Source: CAWAXW01 sp963786155 (GTDB lineage Bacteria > Actinomycetota > CADDZG01 > WHSQ01). Taken from it: DNA of 64,000 bases. Location: the NCBI GenBank assembly GCA_963786155.1, contig CAWAXW010000006.1, positions 1,488,001-1,552,000 on the forward strand. Direction: 5' to 3'. The position numbers and the translations under genes were made by a program. The notes under the pieces were generated by a model. The model made no database searches. It was not told the DNA's origin and saw nothing but the letters and a program-made list of their open reading frames with translations. Positions within the stretch are counted from its first letter, which is position 1, and each line of letters starts with the position of its first letter. Shown here piece by piece: positions 1-9,620 of the stretch.

Positions 1-1
1 A

Positions 2-31
2 GATCCTCTCCCGGTGCCACACGGAGGGTGA
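2..31 (+). CDS. possible 3' end of an upstream gene (truncated by window edge)
   Basis: An open frame enters from the window edge and stops with TGA at 29-31, just before the ribosome-binding region of the next gene. MCE genes usually occur in runs, so this may be the end of a neighbouring MCE gene, but nine codons cannot identify it. Confidence 0.25.
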   Translation, partial: DPLPVPHGG

Positions 32-58
32 GAAGGGCGACGTCAAGGGAGAAGGCTC

Positions 59-1657
59 GTGAAGCTCAGCCGTCGCCTCACCATCAATCTCGTGGCCATC
101 CTGGGCCTCTTCGTCTTGACGGTCGGTTGGGTCGTAACGAGGGTGGTCGGCGCAGGCCTAGGCGACCCGATGGTCGTCACCGCGGACTTTGCCGCTTCTG
201 GAGGGGTGTTCTCGAACCAAGAGGTCACGTATCGCGGCGTCCTCATCGGCAAGACGGGCGAGCTGAAGCTCAACGACGATGGGGTCGACATCGAGCTTCT
301 TATCGATCCTGAGTGGAGGGATGAGATTCCCGCCGACGTGCTCGCCACCGTCCAGAGCAAGAGCGCGGTAGGGGAGCAATTCGTCAACCTGACGCCGCAG
401 AGTTCGGGGGGCGACACGCTGGAGGATGGGGACACGATCCCGCGCGATCGGACGGATCTGCCCGTCGACTTCCAGAAGCTACTGCGGACATTGGACCGCG
501 TCCTTGCAGATATCCCGCCCGAGACCACGAGCCGCTTGGTGACCAACCTCGCCGACGGCCTTCGAGGGCGGGGCGAAGACATCAGCACGGTCATCCGGTC
601 ACTTGCCGTGCTCTCGGACGCATTCGCCGACGTGGCCCCCGAGCAACAGACGCTGCTGGAGAACGCCACGACCGCAGGCTCCGCATTCCTTGCCTCCAAG
701 GACGAGTTCTCTCGTGCGATCCGGGCCATCGACGAGGTTCTCTTGACCCTCGGCGAACCGAACCTCCAGCGCGATCTGTTCGCCGCGAACGACCGGCTCG
801 CGCGCGAGGGCATAGACCTCCTAGCCCGCAAGGGGGACAAGCTCGCCTCGGGCATCTCCGCGCTCGCCGACTTCGTGCATCTTCAATTGGAGCAGCGCGA
901 TGAGATCGTCGACAGCCTCGAATACGTGCCGCAGTTCCTCCACGCGATCGAAGACGCCTCGATCCCGTGGCAAGACCCTGACGGCGATCGTTACTTCCGC
1001 ATCCGCGCGGGGCTCGTGTACGACAACGTCCGGAAGTCGTGGCCGTGTCGCTACAACGTGAGCGAGGACTACAACCGATTCCCGCACGAGCGTGAGGGAA
1101 AGCCCCTCGAGCTAGAGGTCCCCTGCGAACCGGATTCCGCCGCACGCGCGGTGGCTGCGGATCTGCTGGCGGTGCTCCGCGACGTAGAACGTGCCACCGA
1201 GGACCCGGCGGAGCCTTCCACCATCGAGGTCGAAGAGATCCCCATGCCCGAGGCTCCCTTCGCCTGGCCCGTGAGCGGTCCGGTGACGTCGCCGTTCGGG
1301 CCGCGCGATGACGAGAGCTTCCACTACGGGATCGACATCGGGGGCGAAACTGGAGACCCCGTCGGCGCGGCCGCGGACGGAACGGTGGTGCATGCCGGCG
1401 AATACTCGGAGTTCGGCCTAACCGTGGTCGTCAACCATCACGATGGCTACCTCACGGTTTACTCGCGCCTTTCCGAGATAAGCGCGGCGCTCGGCTCAGA
1501 TGTCGAGCAGGGCGACGAGATCGGCCTGCTCGGGTGCACGGGCACTTGCGAATCCGACCATCTCCATTTCGAGATCCAATTCGACGGCGAGCCCGTAGAC
1601 CCCCTCGAGCTCCTGCCCGGAGGCGGCCTGTTCGCGCCGTCGTCCGACAAGGACTAG
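59..1657 (+). CDS. MCE (MlaD-like) domain protein fused to a C-terminal M23 metallopeptidase
   Basis: 532 residues. A membrane anchor (about residues 9-31) is followed by an MCE/MlaD domain (about 37-115) and a long helical region typical of MCE proteins, which bind and carry lipids across the cell envelope. The last ~120 residues form an M23 (LytM-type) endopeptidase domain. Its zinc ligands look intact: H422 and D426 in FHYGID, and H501/H503 in DHLHFE, so a peptidoglycan-cutting activity is possible. Actinobacterial MCE proteins normally end in a variable proline-rich tail, so the peptidase is unusual. The GTG start at 59 follows AGGGAGAAGG. Both domain calls are firm; the joint function (lipid transport with local wall remodelling) is inference. 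Confidence 0.85.
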   Translation: MKLSRRLTINLVAILGLFVLTVGWVVTRVVGAGLGDPMVVTADFAASGGVFSNQEVTYRGVLIGKTGELKLNDDGVDIELLIDPEWRDEIPADVLATVQSKSAVGEQFVNLTPQSSGGDTLEDGDTIPRDRTDLPVDFQKLLRTLDRVLADIPPETTSRLVTNLADGLRGRGEDISTVIRSLAVLSDAFADVAPEQQTLLENATTAGSAFLASKDEFSRAIRAIDEVLLTLGEPNLQRDLFAANDRLAREGIDLLARKGDKLASGISALADFVHLQLEQRDEIVDSLEYVPQFLHAIEDASIPWQDPDGDRYFRIRAGLVYDNVRKSWPCRYNVSEDYNRFPHEREGKPLELEVPCEPDSAARAVAADLLAVLRDVERATEDPAEPSTIEVEEIPMPEAPFAWPVSGPVTSPFGPRDDESFHYGIDIGGETGDPVGAAADGTVVHAGEYSEFGLTVVVNHHDGYLTVYSRLSEISAALGSDVEQGDEIGLLGCTGTCESDHLHFEIQFDGEPVDPLELLPGGGLFAPSSDKD

Positions 1658-1701
1658 CCCCCTCGGCAGGCAGGGCCCTTCGCGGACGCGACGATAGGAG
1701 C

Positions 1702-3585
1702 ATGAGCTCGAGGCGACGTCTGAAACGGCCCCAAGCCGGGTCCATCCCAACCCAACCGGGGGTCTACATGTTCCGGGATGGGGCTCGGCGCGTGATCTAC
1801 GTGGGGAAGGCGGCCAACCTCAGGGCCCGGCTGTCCAACTATTTCTCCACCGGCCTCCATCCGCGCACCGAGGCGATGGTCGAAGCCGCTAGAGACCTTG
1901 AATGGATCATGACGAAGACCGAGGTTCAAGCCCTGCACCTCGAGGTCAACCTCATCAAGGAGCACCGGCCGCGCTACAACGTCCGTTATCGAGACGACAA
2001 GAGCTACCCCTATCTGGCCATAACCATCGATGAGGAGTTCCCCAGGGCCCGAGTGATGCGCGGCTCGAAACGTAAGGGAGTTAGGTACTACGGACCCTTC
2101 GCTCACGCCTATGCGATCCGCGACACGCTCGATCTCCTGTTGCGTACGTTCCCCATGCGAACCTGCTCGGACGGCGTCTTCGATAGATGTCATCGGAGGG
2201 GGAGGCCGTGTCTGCTCTTCCACATCGAACGCTGCTCGGGCCCATGCATCGGGGCGATCGATGCGGTCGAGCACCGGCGCATCGTGGACGAGCTCTGCGA
2301 CTTCCTGGACGGCAACACGAAGCCGGTCGTGAAGCGGCTGGAGACCTCGATGATGGAGGCAGCCCAACGCCAGGAGTACGAGCTCGCAGCCAAGTTCCGC
2401 GACCAGCTCCTGAACGTGCGTAAGGCGATCGAACGCCAGCAGATGGTTTCCTCGGACAAGGACGAGATGGACGTGATCGGCATCCACGAAGACGAGCTCG
2501 AGGCCGCGTTCCAAGTCTTCTTCGTTCGCCGGGGCCGCGTTACCGGACGTAAGGGCTTCGTGGTCGACAAGGTCGAAGACCTCGATACGCCCGCCCTGAT
2601 CGGAACGTTCCTCGAGCGGTTCTACGCCGATAACGACGTCCCTCGACGGGTCCTGGTGACCGTCGAACCGGCCGAACGCGAGTTGATCGAGCGTTGGCTC
2701 GCGGAGACCAAGGCAGGCGTGCGTGTCAAGGTGCCGCAACGAGGAGAGAAGAGGGCTCTACTGGAGACCGTCACAAAGAACGCTCAGGAAGCATTTACGC
2801 AACATCGCCTCAAACGTTCAACTGATTTCGCGGCCCGTTCGCGACAACTCCGGGAATTGCAGGAGATACTTCGCATGGAGGAGGCTCCCCTGCGGATCGA
2901 GTGCTTCGATATCTCGAACACCGGCCCGACCGAAGCGGTCGGGTCCATGACCGTGTTCGAGGACGGGATGCCGAAGCGCTCGGACTACCGCCGGTTCGCG
3001 ATCAGATGGACATCGGGGCCGGACGACGTGGGCATGATGGGCGAAGTCATCCGCAGGCGTTTCTCGCGCTACCTGGAAGAGCAGGAAACGCCGGCCTCCC
3101 GAGATGACGGAAGACCCAGTCGCTTCGCGTATCCCCCTCAACTCGTAGTGATCGATGGAGGGAAAGGCCAGCTCAACCGGGCGGTGGAGACGATCGAGGA
3201 CCTAGGGATCGATGGGGTCGCCGTCGTCTCGCTCGCGAAGAGGATGGAAGAGGTATTCGTGCCCGGGCAGGCAGACCCGATCGTTATCCCTCGGACCTCT
3301 GAAGCCCTTTACCTCTTGCAACAGATACGCGACGAGGCTCACCGGTTCGCGATCACCTATCACCGCCTCAAGCGAACGAAACGCATGACCAGGTCGGCGC
3401 TGGACGACATCCCCGGACTCGGCGAGGCTCGCCGGAAGAAGTTGCTCCGCCACTTCGGCTCGGTCAAACGGATCCGAGCGGCGACCCAGGAAGAGATCGA
3501 GGAGGTGCCGGGACTTCCCAAGACCGTGGCCGCGTCGGTCTATGAAGCGTTGAACGACCCGACTCGAGAGAGTCGCGCATCATGA
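1702..3585 (+). CDS. uvrC: excinuclease ABC subunit C
   Basis: 627 residues, the usual UvrC length. It makes the dual incisions of nucleotide excision repair together with UvrA and UvrB. The N-terminal GIY-YIG nuclease is visible (GVYMFRDGARRVIYVGKAANL, then EVNLIKEHRPRYN). A UVR-like region lies near residues 205-240, an RNase H-like endonuclease begins around the ECFDISN motif, and a helix-hairpin-helix segment (DIPGLGEARRKKLL) is at the end. ATG 1702 is preceded by TAGGAG. The stop overlaps the next start (ATGA), so it is coupled to rapZ, the common actinobacterial order. Confidence 0.96.
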   Translation: MSSRRRLKRPQAGSIPTQPGVYMFRDGARRVIYVGKAANLRARLSNYFSTGLHPRTEAMVEAARDLEWIMTKTEVQALHLEVNLIKEHRPRYNVRYRDDKSYPYLAITIDEEFPRARVMRGSKRKGVRYYGPFAHAYAIRDTLDLLLRTFPMRTCSDGVFDRCHRRGRPCLLFHIERCSGPCIGAIDAVEHRRIVDELCDFLDGNTKPVVKRLETSMMEAAQRQEYELAAKFRDQLLNVRKAIERQQMVSSDKDEMDVIGIHEDELEAAFQVFFVRRGRVTGRKGFVVDKVEDLDTPALIGTFLERFYADNDVPRRVLVTVEPAERELIERWLAETKAGVRVKVPQRGEKRALLETVTKNAQEAFTQHRLKRSTDFAARSRQLRELQEILRMEEAPLRIECFDISNTGPTEAVGSMTVFEDGMPKRSDYRRFAIRWTSGPDDVGMMGEVIRRRFSRYLEEQETPASRDDGRPSRFAYPPQLVVIDGGKGQLNRAVETIEDLGIDGVAVVSLAKRMEEVFVPGQADPIVIPRTSEALYLLQQIRDEAHRFAITYHRLKRTKRMTRSALDDIPGLGEARRKKLLRHFGSVKRIRAATQEEIEEVPGLPKTVAASVYEALNDPTRESRAS

Positions 3586-4480
3586 GCGTTCGTCGGCGCG
3601 CGACGCGGGGTCGATCGTCACCGTCATCACGGGGCTCTCGGGCGCGGGCCGCTCAGAGGTCGCCAAGCAACTGGAAGACCTGGGCTGGTTCGTGATCGAC
3701 AACCTGCCTCCAGCACTCATCACGAAGATGCTTGCGCTCGCTCTGGCGCCCGGCACCCAGTTGAAGCGCATCGCCCTCGTCATCGACGTCCGTGGCGGGA
3801 CGTTCTTCGCCGACGGGCAAGCCGAGCTCGAGAAGCTCCGTCGAGAGATGAGCAACTTCAGGCTCGTGTTCCTCGAAGCATCCGACGACATCCTCGTGCG
3901 ACGATACGAATCCACTCGGCGCAAACATCCGCTCGCGGTTGACGATCGGGTCGTCGTGGGCATCCAGCGTGAACGCGATCTGTTGCAATCGTTCCGCGAG
4001 GGCGCCGACCTCATCATCGACACCTCCGATCTCTCCGTGCGAGATCTCCGGCGTCGCATCGGGAGCTATTTCGAAGGTGGGGCCGATACCGAAGGCCTCA
4101 AGACGACGGTCATCTCGTTCGGCTACAAGTACGGGCTCCCTCTCGACTCCGATCTCGTTTTCGATGTGCGATTCCTTCCGAACCCTCATTGGGTCGAGGG
4201 ACTGAGGGAGCTCACTGGTCTCGACCAACCGGTGCGCGAATACGTCCTGGCTCAAGATCTCACAGAGGACTTCATCGGACGCACGAACGACCTCCTGGCC
4301 GTCTTGATGCCCGGCTATCAGGATGAAGGTCGCCACTACCTGACCCTGACCGTCGGTTGCACCGGCGGCCGCCACCGTTCTGTCGTTCTGGCGGACGAGG
4401 TTGCCCGCTGCATCCGCGACAAGGGATTCCAGGCCAGCGTCATCCATCGCGACGTAGGCCGGCCCCCGGTGGCGCCGTGA
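3582..4480 (+). CDS. rapZ: RapZ/YvcJ-family nucleotide-binding protein, one frameshift near the N-terminus
   Basis: RapZ-family P-loop protein; Walker A GLSGAGRS, then VIDNLPPALI, and the C-terminal GCTGGRHRSV motif are all present. The natural start, ATG 3582, overlaps the uvrC stop. Frame is lost between about 3585 and 3610 in a CG-rich run, because the frame carrying the P-loop has no start codon of its own. Restoring one missing base gives about 299 residues, the family length. In Gram-negatives RapZ controls glmS small RNAs; in actinobacteria its role is less clear, but the uvrC-rapZ-yvcK order is conserved. The frameshift is probably a sequence error. Confidence 0.88.
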
Positions 4481-5358
4481 AGGTAACGGGGATAGGCGGC
4501 GGACATGGACTCGCTGCAACCCTGCGCGCGGCGCGTCTGTACGCGGACGACGTTGCTGCCGTCGTAACCGTTGCCGACGACGGCGGGTCCTCGGGACGGC
4601 TGACACGTGACCTCGGCATCCCGCCACCGGGAGACATACGCAATTGTCTGGTTGCGCTCGCCGGCGAAGAGGCCCTCGGCGAGGTGTTCAACCATCGCTT
4701 CTCCTCGGGCGCACTAACAGGTCACACCGTAGGGAACCTCGTGATAGCGGCCCTGGCGGAACACACCGGAGATTTCGGAGCCGCGGTCGAACGCGCCGGC
4801 GAATTGCTAAAAGCGCGCGGCCGCGTACTGCCGGCAACAACCGAATTGGTCCGGTTGCGAGCACGCGTCCAAGGCGGCGTCGTTAGAGGGCAGGTCGCGG
4901 TCGCTCAGACCAAGGATCCCATCCAGGCGGTGTACCTGAAGCCGTCGAGTCCGGAGGCGCATCCCGCCGCCGTGGCCGCGGTGAGTGAAGCCGATCAGGT
5001 GATCCTGGGACCGGGAAGCCTCTTCACGAGCTTGATCGCCACTTTGCTCGTCCCCGGCATCCGCTCGGCCCTTCAGACCACCTCCGCCCGGCGCATATTC
5101 GTCTGCAACGCCCGGATGCAGAAGGGCGAGACCACCGGCCTCGGAGCCGCCCACCACGTCGACGCATTGCTGGCTCACGCGGGGCCGGACTGTGTCGACG
5201 TCGTCGTCCTGCAGTCCCCGGTCATCCCCATCGACGGAGTCGAGATCGACCGCGCCGCCCTCGACTTCCACGGCATCGAGGTAGTGGAGGCGGACATAGC
5301 AGGGGACCGAGGGATACACGACTCCGAGCGGTTGGCGGCGGTCCTGCGCACTCTCTAG
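4477..5358 (+). CDS. yvcK: YvcK/CofD-like protein (gluconeogenesis factor family)
   Basis: 293 residues. The N-terminal GIGGGHGLAATLRAAR and the ADDGGSSGRL motif are diagnostic of the YvcK/CofD-like family, which binds UDP-sugars and affects cell-wall precursor flow and growth on gluconeogenic carbon. GTG 4477 overlaps the rapZ stop (GTGA), so the two are translationally coupled. The next gene is gap; whiA, which normally follows yvcK in this cluster, is absent. Confidence 0.92.
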   Translation: MKVTGIGGGHGLAATLRAARLYADDVAAVVTVADDGGSSGRLTRDLGIPPPGDIRNCLVALAGEEALGEVFNHRFSSGALTGHTVGNLVIAALAEHTGDFGAAVERAGELLKARGRVLPATTELVRLRARVQGGVVRGQVAVAQTKDPIQAVYLKPSSPEAHPAAVAAVSEADQVILGPGSLFTSLIATLLVPGIRSALQTTSARRIFVCNARMQKGETTGLGAAHHVDALLAHAGPDCVDVVVLQSPVIPIDGVEIDRAALDFHGIEVVEADIAGDRGIHDSERLAAVLRTL

Positions 5359-5429
5359 GGCCACCCGGCCCACGCTGGAACACGGGTACATTTGAGGCAC
5401 TCAGAATCGGACTCTAGGAGGGATCGTCG

Positions 5430-6437
5430 ATGGCGACGCGCATAGGAATCAACGGATTCGGCCGGATCGGCCGCAACTTCTTCAGGGCCCTGGCGGCGAA
5501 AGGCTCGGATCTCGAGTTGATCGCCGTGAACGACCTGGGCGACGCCACGACGATGGCCCATCTCTTGAAGTACGACTCGGTGCACGGCCCCCTCGGCAAG
5601 GAGGTCAAGGTCACCGACACGGGCTTCTCGGTCGAGGGGGCCGATATCAAGCTCCTCTCGGAGCGCGACCCGGCGCAACTGCCCTGGGGCGACCTCGGCG
5701 CGGACATCGTCATCGAGTCCACCGGCTTCTTCACGAAGAAGGCCGATGCCTCCAAGCACCTCGAAGGGGGAGCCAAGAAGGTCATCATCTCGGCCCCCGC
5801 CAAGGACGAGGACGTCACCATCGTCATGGGCGTCAACCACGACGACTACGACTCCGCGTCCCACAACATCATCTCGAATGCTTCGTGCACCACGAATTGC
5901 GTCGTGCCGCTCGCGAAGGTGCTCCAGGACAACTGGGGGATCGAGAAGGGATACATGACCACCTGCCACGCGTACACGAACGACCAGAACACGCTCGACC
6001 TCGCGAGGGACGACCTCCGCCGGTCGCGCGCTGCCGCAGTCAACATCATCCCGACGACGACGGGTGCAGCCAAGGCCGCGGCCCTCTCGATGCCCGAGCT
6101 GAAGGGCCGTCTCGACGGCCTCGCCCTCCGCGTGCCGGTGGCCGACGGATCGATCACAGACATCGTCGCGGTCCTGGGTAGCGACGTCACCAAGGACGAG
6201 CTAAACGACGCGTACCGCGAGGCCGCTCAGTCGGCCGGGATGAAGGGCATCCTGCAGTACACGGAGGACCCGATCGTTTCCACCGACATCATCGGCAACG
6301 CGCACTCATGCATCATCGACGGACTCTCGACCATGGCGAACGGCAACCTCGTGAAGGTCCTGGGCTGGTACGACAACGAGTGGGGCTACTCGAATCGCCT
6401 CGTCGACCTGACGGAGCTCGTCGCGGGCAAACTTTGA
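5430..6437 (+). CDS. gap: glyceraldehyde-3-phosphate dehydrogenase, type I
   Basis: 335 residues. NAD-binding N-terminus RIGINGFGRIGRN, catalytic cysteine in SNASCTTNC, and the C-terminal WYDNEWGYSNRLVDL block. It converts glyceraldehyde-3-phosphate to 1,3-bisphosphoglycerate in glycolysis and the reverse in gluconeogenesis. ATG 5430 follows TAGGAGGG. It opens a glycolytic run with pgk, tpiA and apgM downstream. Confidence 0.98.
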   Translation: MATRIGINGFGRIGRNFFRALAAKGSDLELIAVNDLGDATTMAHLLKYDSVHGPLGKEVKVTDTGFSVEGADIKLLSERDPAQLPWGDLGADIVIESTGFFTKKADASKHLEGGAKKVIISAPAKDEDVTIVMGVNHDDYDSASHNIISNASCTTNCVVPLAKVLQDNWGIEKGYMTTCHAYTNDQNTLDLARDDLRRSRAAAVNIIPTTTGAAKAAALSMPELKGRLDGLALRVPVADGSITDIVAVLGSDVTKDELNDAYREAAQSAGMKGILQYTEDPIVSTDIIGNAHSCIIDGLSTMANGNLVKVLGWYDNEWGYSNRLVDLTELVAGKL

Positions 6438-6709
6438 ACTTCGACGAGCTGAACGCTCTCTCCACGAAGGACCTCCACGACCGCGCCGTCGACCGGGCCC
6501 AGAAACACTTCGACGTTCGTTTCTTCTGGGACCTGTTGAAGACGATCCCCGCAGCGGAGGCGGCCGCGGGAAACCTGGACGAAGCCAGTGAGGACATCCT
6601 GCGCATGCGCGAAGCAGTCAACGACGCGTTCCACGCCGACGAGGGGAACCTAGGCGAAGCGCTGAGGCCCTTCTACATCGACTACCTACAACGACACCAG
6701 GACGGCTGA
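6434..6709 (+). CDS. small conserved-type hypothetical protein
   Basis: 91 residues, acidic and helical, no signal peptide or membrane segment, no recognised domain. The TTG start at 6434 overlaps the gap stop (TTGA), implying coupled translation with gap. Position between gap and pgk suggests a link to the glycolytic operon, but its role is unknown. Confidence 0.6.
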   Translation: MNFDELNALSTKDLHDRAVDRAQKHFDVRFFWDLLKTIPAAEAAAGNLDEASEDILRMREAVNDAFHADEGNLGEALRPFYIDYLQRHQDG

Positions 6710-6728
6710 CTGCCTCGTACATGAACCG

Positions 6729-7616
6729 ATGCCGACTATAGAGACGAGTGGGGGCCGTGCCGGCTACGAGCTGGTGGGGGAGGGGCCCCCATTGCTCATG
6801 TTCTCGGGGGGGCCGGGGCTCTCGACTCGGTTCGTGAGAGCGGATGCGGAGATCTTCGCCGAGCGGTTCGCTTGCTACATGGTCGATGCACCTGGGACCG
6901 GCGACTCGAGCCCTCCCGCTAGCCCGGCGGATTACGACCACTTGAGCCATGCGCGGTTCTACGACGAAGTGCGGTCGGCTCTCGGTCTCGATCAGGTGAG
7001 CGTCTTCGGCTGGTCCTTCGGTGGCACCGTCGCGCTCAGCTATGCCGCGAGGTTTCCCGATCGTGTTGACCGCTGCATCGCGGTTCGGGCCTTCGGCTTC
7101 GGAACGGACGTCGACGCCGGGGAGAAGGGGGAGGCGGCGGCCGAGATGGAACGGGCTCTGGCTCGTCATGAGAACGCGCCGTGGTACCCGCAGGCTCGTT
7201 CCGCTATGGATCGATGGACAAGGGATGTCTTGTCCGCGAACGACGGCGCGGAGGTCGTAGCGATGCTCCGAGCCGTCCTTCCTCTCTATTTCGCATACCC
7301 AGAGCGGCCCGAGATCCGCCCCCGGATCGAAGCTCTCATCGAAGGACTGACGATCGATCTTCGGGCTGCCAAGGCCTGGGAGGGAGGGCTCTATCAATCG
7401 ACCGACATCCGACCTCTCGTGGGAAAGATCAAGGCCCCCACGCTCTTGCTCGCTGGAGCGCTCGATCTCATCGGGGGACCGGCCCAGGCTCGGCCGCTCG
7501 CGGACGCCATCCCCGGCGCCGACCTCGAGGTGATGACTGGCTGCGGTCACATGCCGAGCCTCGAAGACCCCGGGATCTATCGAAGCTTGGTATTCGCCTG
7601 GCTCGATCGGTCGTGA
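6729..7616 (+). CDS. alpha/beta hydrolase, proline iminopeptidase-like
   Basis: 295 residues. Oxyanion-side motif FSGGPG resembles the HGGPG of proline iminopeptidases, the nucleophile elbow is GWSFGG, and the late GCGHMPSLEDP supplies the catalytic histidine. Substrate cannot be set from sequence. It sits between gap and pgk on the same strand but has its own spacing, so membership in the glycolytic operon may be incidental. Confidence 0.82.
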   Translation: MPTIETSGGRAGYELVGEGPPLLMFSGGPGLSTRFVRADAEIFAERFACYMVDAPGTGDSSPPASPADYDHLSHARFYDEVRSALGLDQVSVFGWSFGGTVALSYAARFPDRVDRCIAVRAFGFGTDVDAGEKGEAAAEMERALARHENAPWYPQARSAMDRWTRDVLSANDGAEVVAMLRAVLPLYFAYPERPEIRPRIEALIEGLTIDLRAAKAWEGGLYQSTDIRPLVGKIKAPTLLLAGALDLIGGPAQARPLADAIPGADLEVMTGCGHMPSLEDPGIYRSLVFAWLDRS

Positions 7617-7641
7617 ATCGCGACCTCTAGACTCTCCTGCC

Positions 7642-8844
7642 GTGGATCCCCAAGCCGAGGCCCTGCCGACGATCGACGACCTGAACGTTGAGGGCAAGCG
7701 CGTCCTCGTTCGCTGCGACTTCAACGTGCCTCTGAAGGGCGGCCACATCGGCGACGACATGCGGATCCGATCGAGCCTCCCCACCATCCGTGCCCTGTTG
7801 GATCGCGGGGCGCGCCTTGCGCTATGCAGCCACCTGGGCCGTCCGAAGGGCAAGGTCGTCGAGGACCTGAGGCTGGCTCCCGTCGGCAAGCGCCTGGCCG
7901 AGCTCCTCGATCGTGACGTGCGAACGTCCCGCGATGTGGTGGGGTCGGACGCGCAGGAAGCTTGCTCGTCGGACGCTGAGATCGTGTTGTTGGAGAACCT
8001 GCGCTTCGAAGGCGGCGAGGAGGCGAATGACGCTGAGTTCGCCGACGGCCTCGCCGCGCTTGCACAGGCCTACGTGAACGATGCTTTCGGCGCGAGCCAT
8101 CGCGCTCACGCGTCAATCGTCGGGGTTCCCGCCCGTCTGCCACACGCGGCCGGCGAGCTGTTAGCGACAGAGGTCGAGAGGCTCGAGTTGTTACTTCACG
8201 AGCCGCCGCGTCCGTTCGTTGCCATCTTGGGAGGAGCGAAGGTCTCCGACAAGCTGGGCGTGATCGGGAACCTGATCGAGAGGGTCGATGCTATCTGCAT
8301 CGGAGGAGCGATGGCCTTCACCCTTCTCGTTGCACAGGGACACGACGTCGGGAAGTCGCTGGTGGAGCGGGAACGCGTCGATGAGGTCGCGACCATGCTC
8401 AAGGATGCAGAGGCTCGCGGCGTGGAAATCTTGCTGCCGGTCGACGTAGTGGCCGCCGACTCGATCGACGAAGGCGCGGCGTGGGAAGAGGTGCCCATCG
8501 ATGGGATCGGCGACCGGATAGGGGTCGACATCGGTCCCGACACGGCAGAGCGTTTCCGCGGAGTGATCGAGACGGCCAAGACGGTCCTGTGGAACGGCCC
8601 AATGGGCATCTTCGAGATCGATGCATACGCCAATGGCACGAAGGCCGTCGCCGAGTCCGTGGCGCGGGCGACCAATATGGGAGCGTTCAGCGTGGCCGGC
8701 GGGGGCGATTCTGCCGCCGCTCTCAAGCAGCTGGGCCTGACCGATGCCGTATCTCATCTGTCGACCGGTGGTGGAGCGTCGCTCGAGCTACTCGAAGGCC
8801 GGGAACTGCCGGGTGTGGCCGCATTAAGGAAAGGGCATTCATGA
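7642..8844 (+). CDS. pgk: phosphoglycerate kinase
   Basis: 400 residues, normal length. RCDFNVPL near the N-terminus, SHLGRPKG substrate loop, and the nucleotide-binding end GGGDSAAAL. It transfers phosphate from 1,3-bisphosphoglycerate to ADP. GTG 7642 is preceded by TAGACT eight bases upstream, a possible leaderless -10. The stop overlaps tpiA (ATGA). Confidence 0.97.
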   Translation: MDPQAEALPTIDDLNVEGKRVLVRCDFNVPLKGGHIGDDMRIRSSLPTIRALLDRGARLALCSHLGRPKGKVVEDLRLAPVGKRLAELLDRDVRTSRDVVGSDAQEACSSDAEIVLLENLRFEGGEEANDAEFADGLAALAQAYVNDAFGASHRAHASIVGVPARLPHAAGELLATEVERLELLLHEPPRPFVAILGGAKVSDKLGVIGNLIERVDAICIGGAMAFTLLVAQGHDVGKSLVERERVDEVATMLKDAEARGVEILLPVDVVAADSIDEGAAWEEVPIDGIGDRIGVDIGPDTAERFRGVIETAKTVLWNGPMGIFEIDAYANGTKAVAESVARATNMGAFSVAGGGDSAAALKQLGLTDAVSHLSTGGGASLELLEGRELPGVAALRKGHS

Positions 8845-9620
8845 GAACACCTTTGATCGCGGGCAATTGGAAGATGTTCAAGACGCACCTGGACGCCTTG
8901 CGCCTCGTTCAGCAGCTCGCCCACGAATTGGCCGATCATGACTTCGAGGCGGTCGAAGTCGTCGTGTGCCCGCCCTTCACATCGCTGAGAACGGTCCAGA
9001 CCTTGATCGACTCGGATCGCTACCAGTTCGGTCTAGGCGCGCAGAATATGCACCACGAGAAGGAGGGCGCATTCACGGGCGAGATAGCGCCCTCCATGAT
9101 CAAGTCGCTGGACTGCGATTACGTGATCCTCGGTCACTCGGAGCGACGTGAGGTTTTCGGAGAGACGGACGAAGGCGTCAACCTGAAGGTCAAGGCGGCT
9201 TTCGCGAACGACCTGACGCCGATCATGTGTTGCGGCGAAACCGATACAGAGCGAGACGAGGGACAGACCGAGGACAAGGTCCGCAGGCAAGTCGAGGCCG
9301 GCCTGTCCGGGCTAAAGCAGGAACAGCTCTCCTCGATCGTGATCGCGTACGAGCCGATCTGGGCGATAGGAACCGGCAAGACCGCGACTCCGGACGATGC
9401 TCAATCCACGACCGCTTTCATCCGCAGTGTTCTTGCAGAGAATCACGGTGGCGACATCGCGCAAGCGATCAGGATCCTCTACGGCGGAAGCGTCAAGGCG
9501 GGCAACGCCAAAGCTCTCACCTCTCAGCCCGACATCGACGGCGCGCTGGTCGGAGGAGCGTCGCTGGAAGCCGGGGAGTTCGCCGCGATCGTCAAGGCAA
9601 CCCCGCAGGCCGGTAAGTAA
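8841..9620 (+). CDS. tpiA: triosephosphate isomerase
   Basis: 259 residues. AGNWKMFKT substrate lysine region, catalytic histidine in ILGHSERR, catalytic glutamate in IAYEPIWAIGTG, and the phosphate loop YGGSVKAGN. ATG 8841 overlaps the pgk stop, and its TAA overlaps the ATG of apgM by one base, so pgk-tpiA-apgM is a tightly coupled operon. Confidence 0.97.
   Translation: MRTPLIAGNWKMFKTHLDALRLVQQLAHELADHDFEAVEVVVCPPFTSLRTVQTLIDSDRYQFGLGAQNMHHEKEGAFTGEIAPSMIKSLDCDYVILGHSERREVFGETDEGVNLKVKAAFANDLTPIMCCGETDTERDEGQTEDKVRRQVEAGLSGLKQEQLSSIVIAYEPIWAIGTGKTATPDDAQSTTAFIRSVLAENHGGDIAQAIRILYGGSVKAGNAKALTSQPDIDGALVGGASLEAGEFAAIVKATPQAGK

Noticed and set aside
28..312. Plus-strand open frame overlapping the start of the MCE-M23 gene
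   Set aside because: Arginine-rich translation typical of an off-frame reading of GC-rich coding DNA; the MCE frame has a good ribosome-binding site and clear domains.
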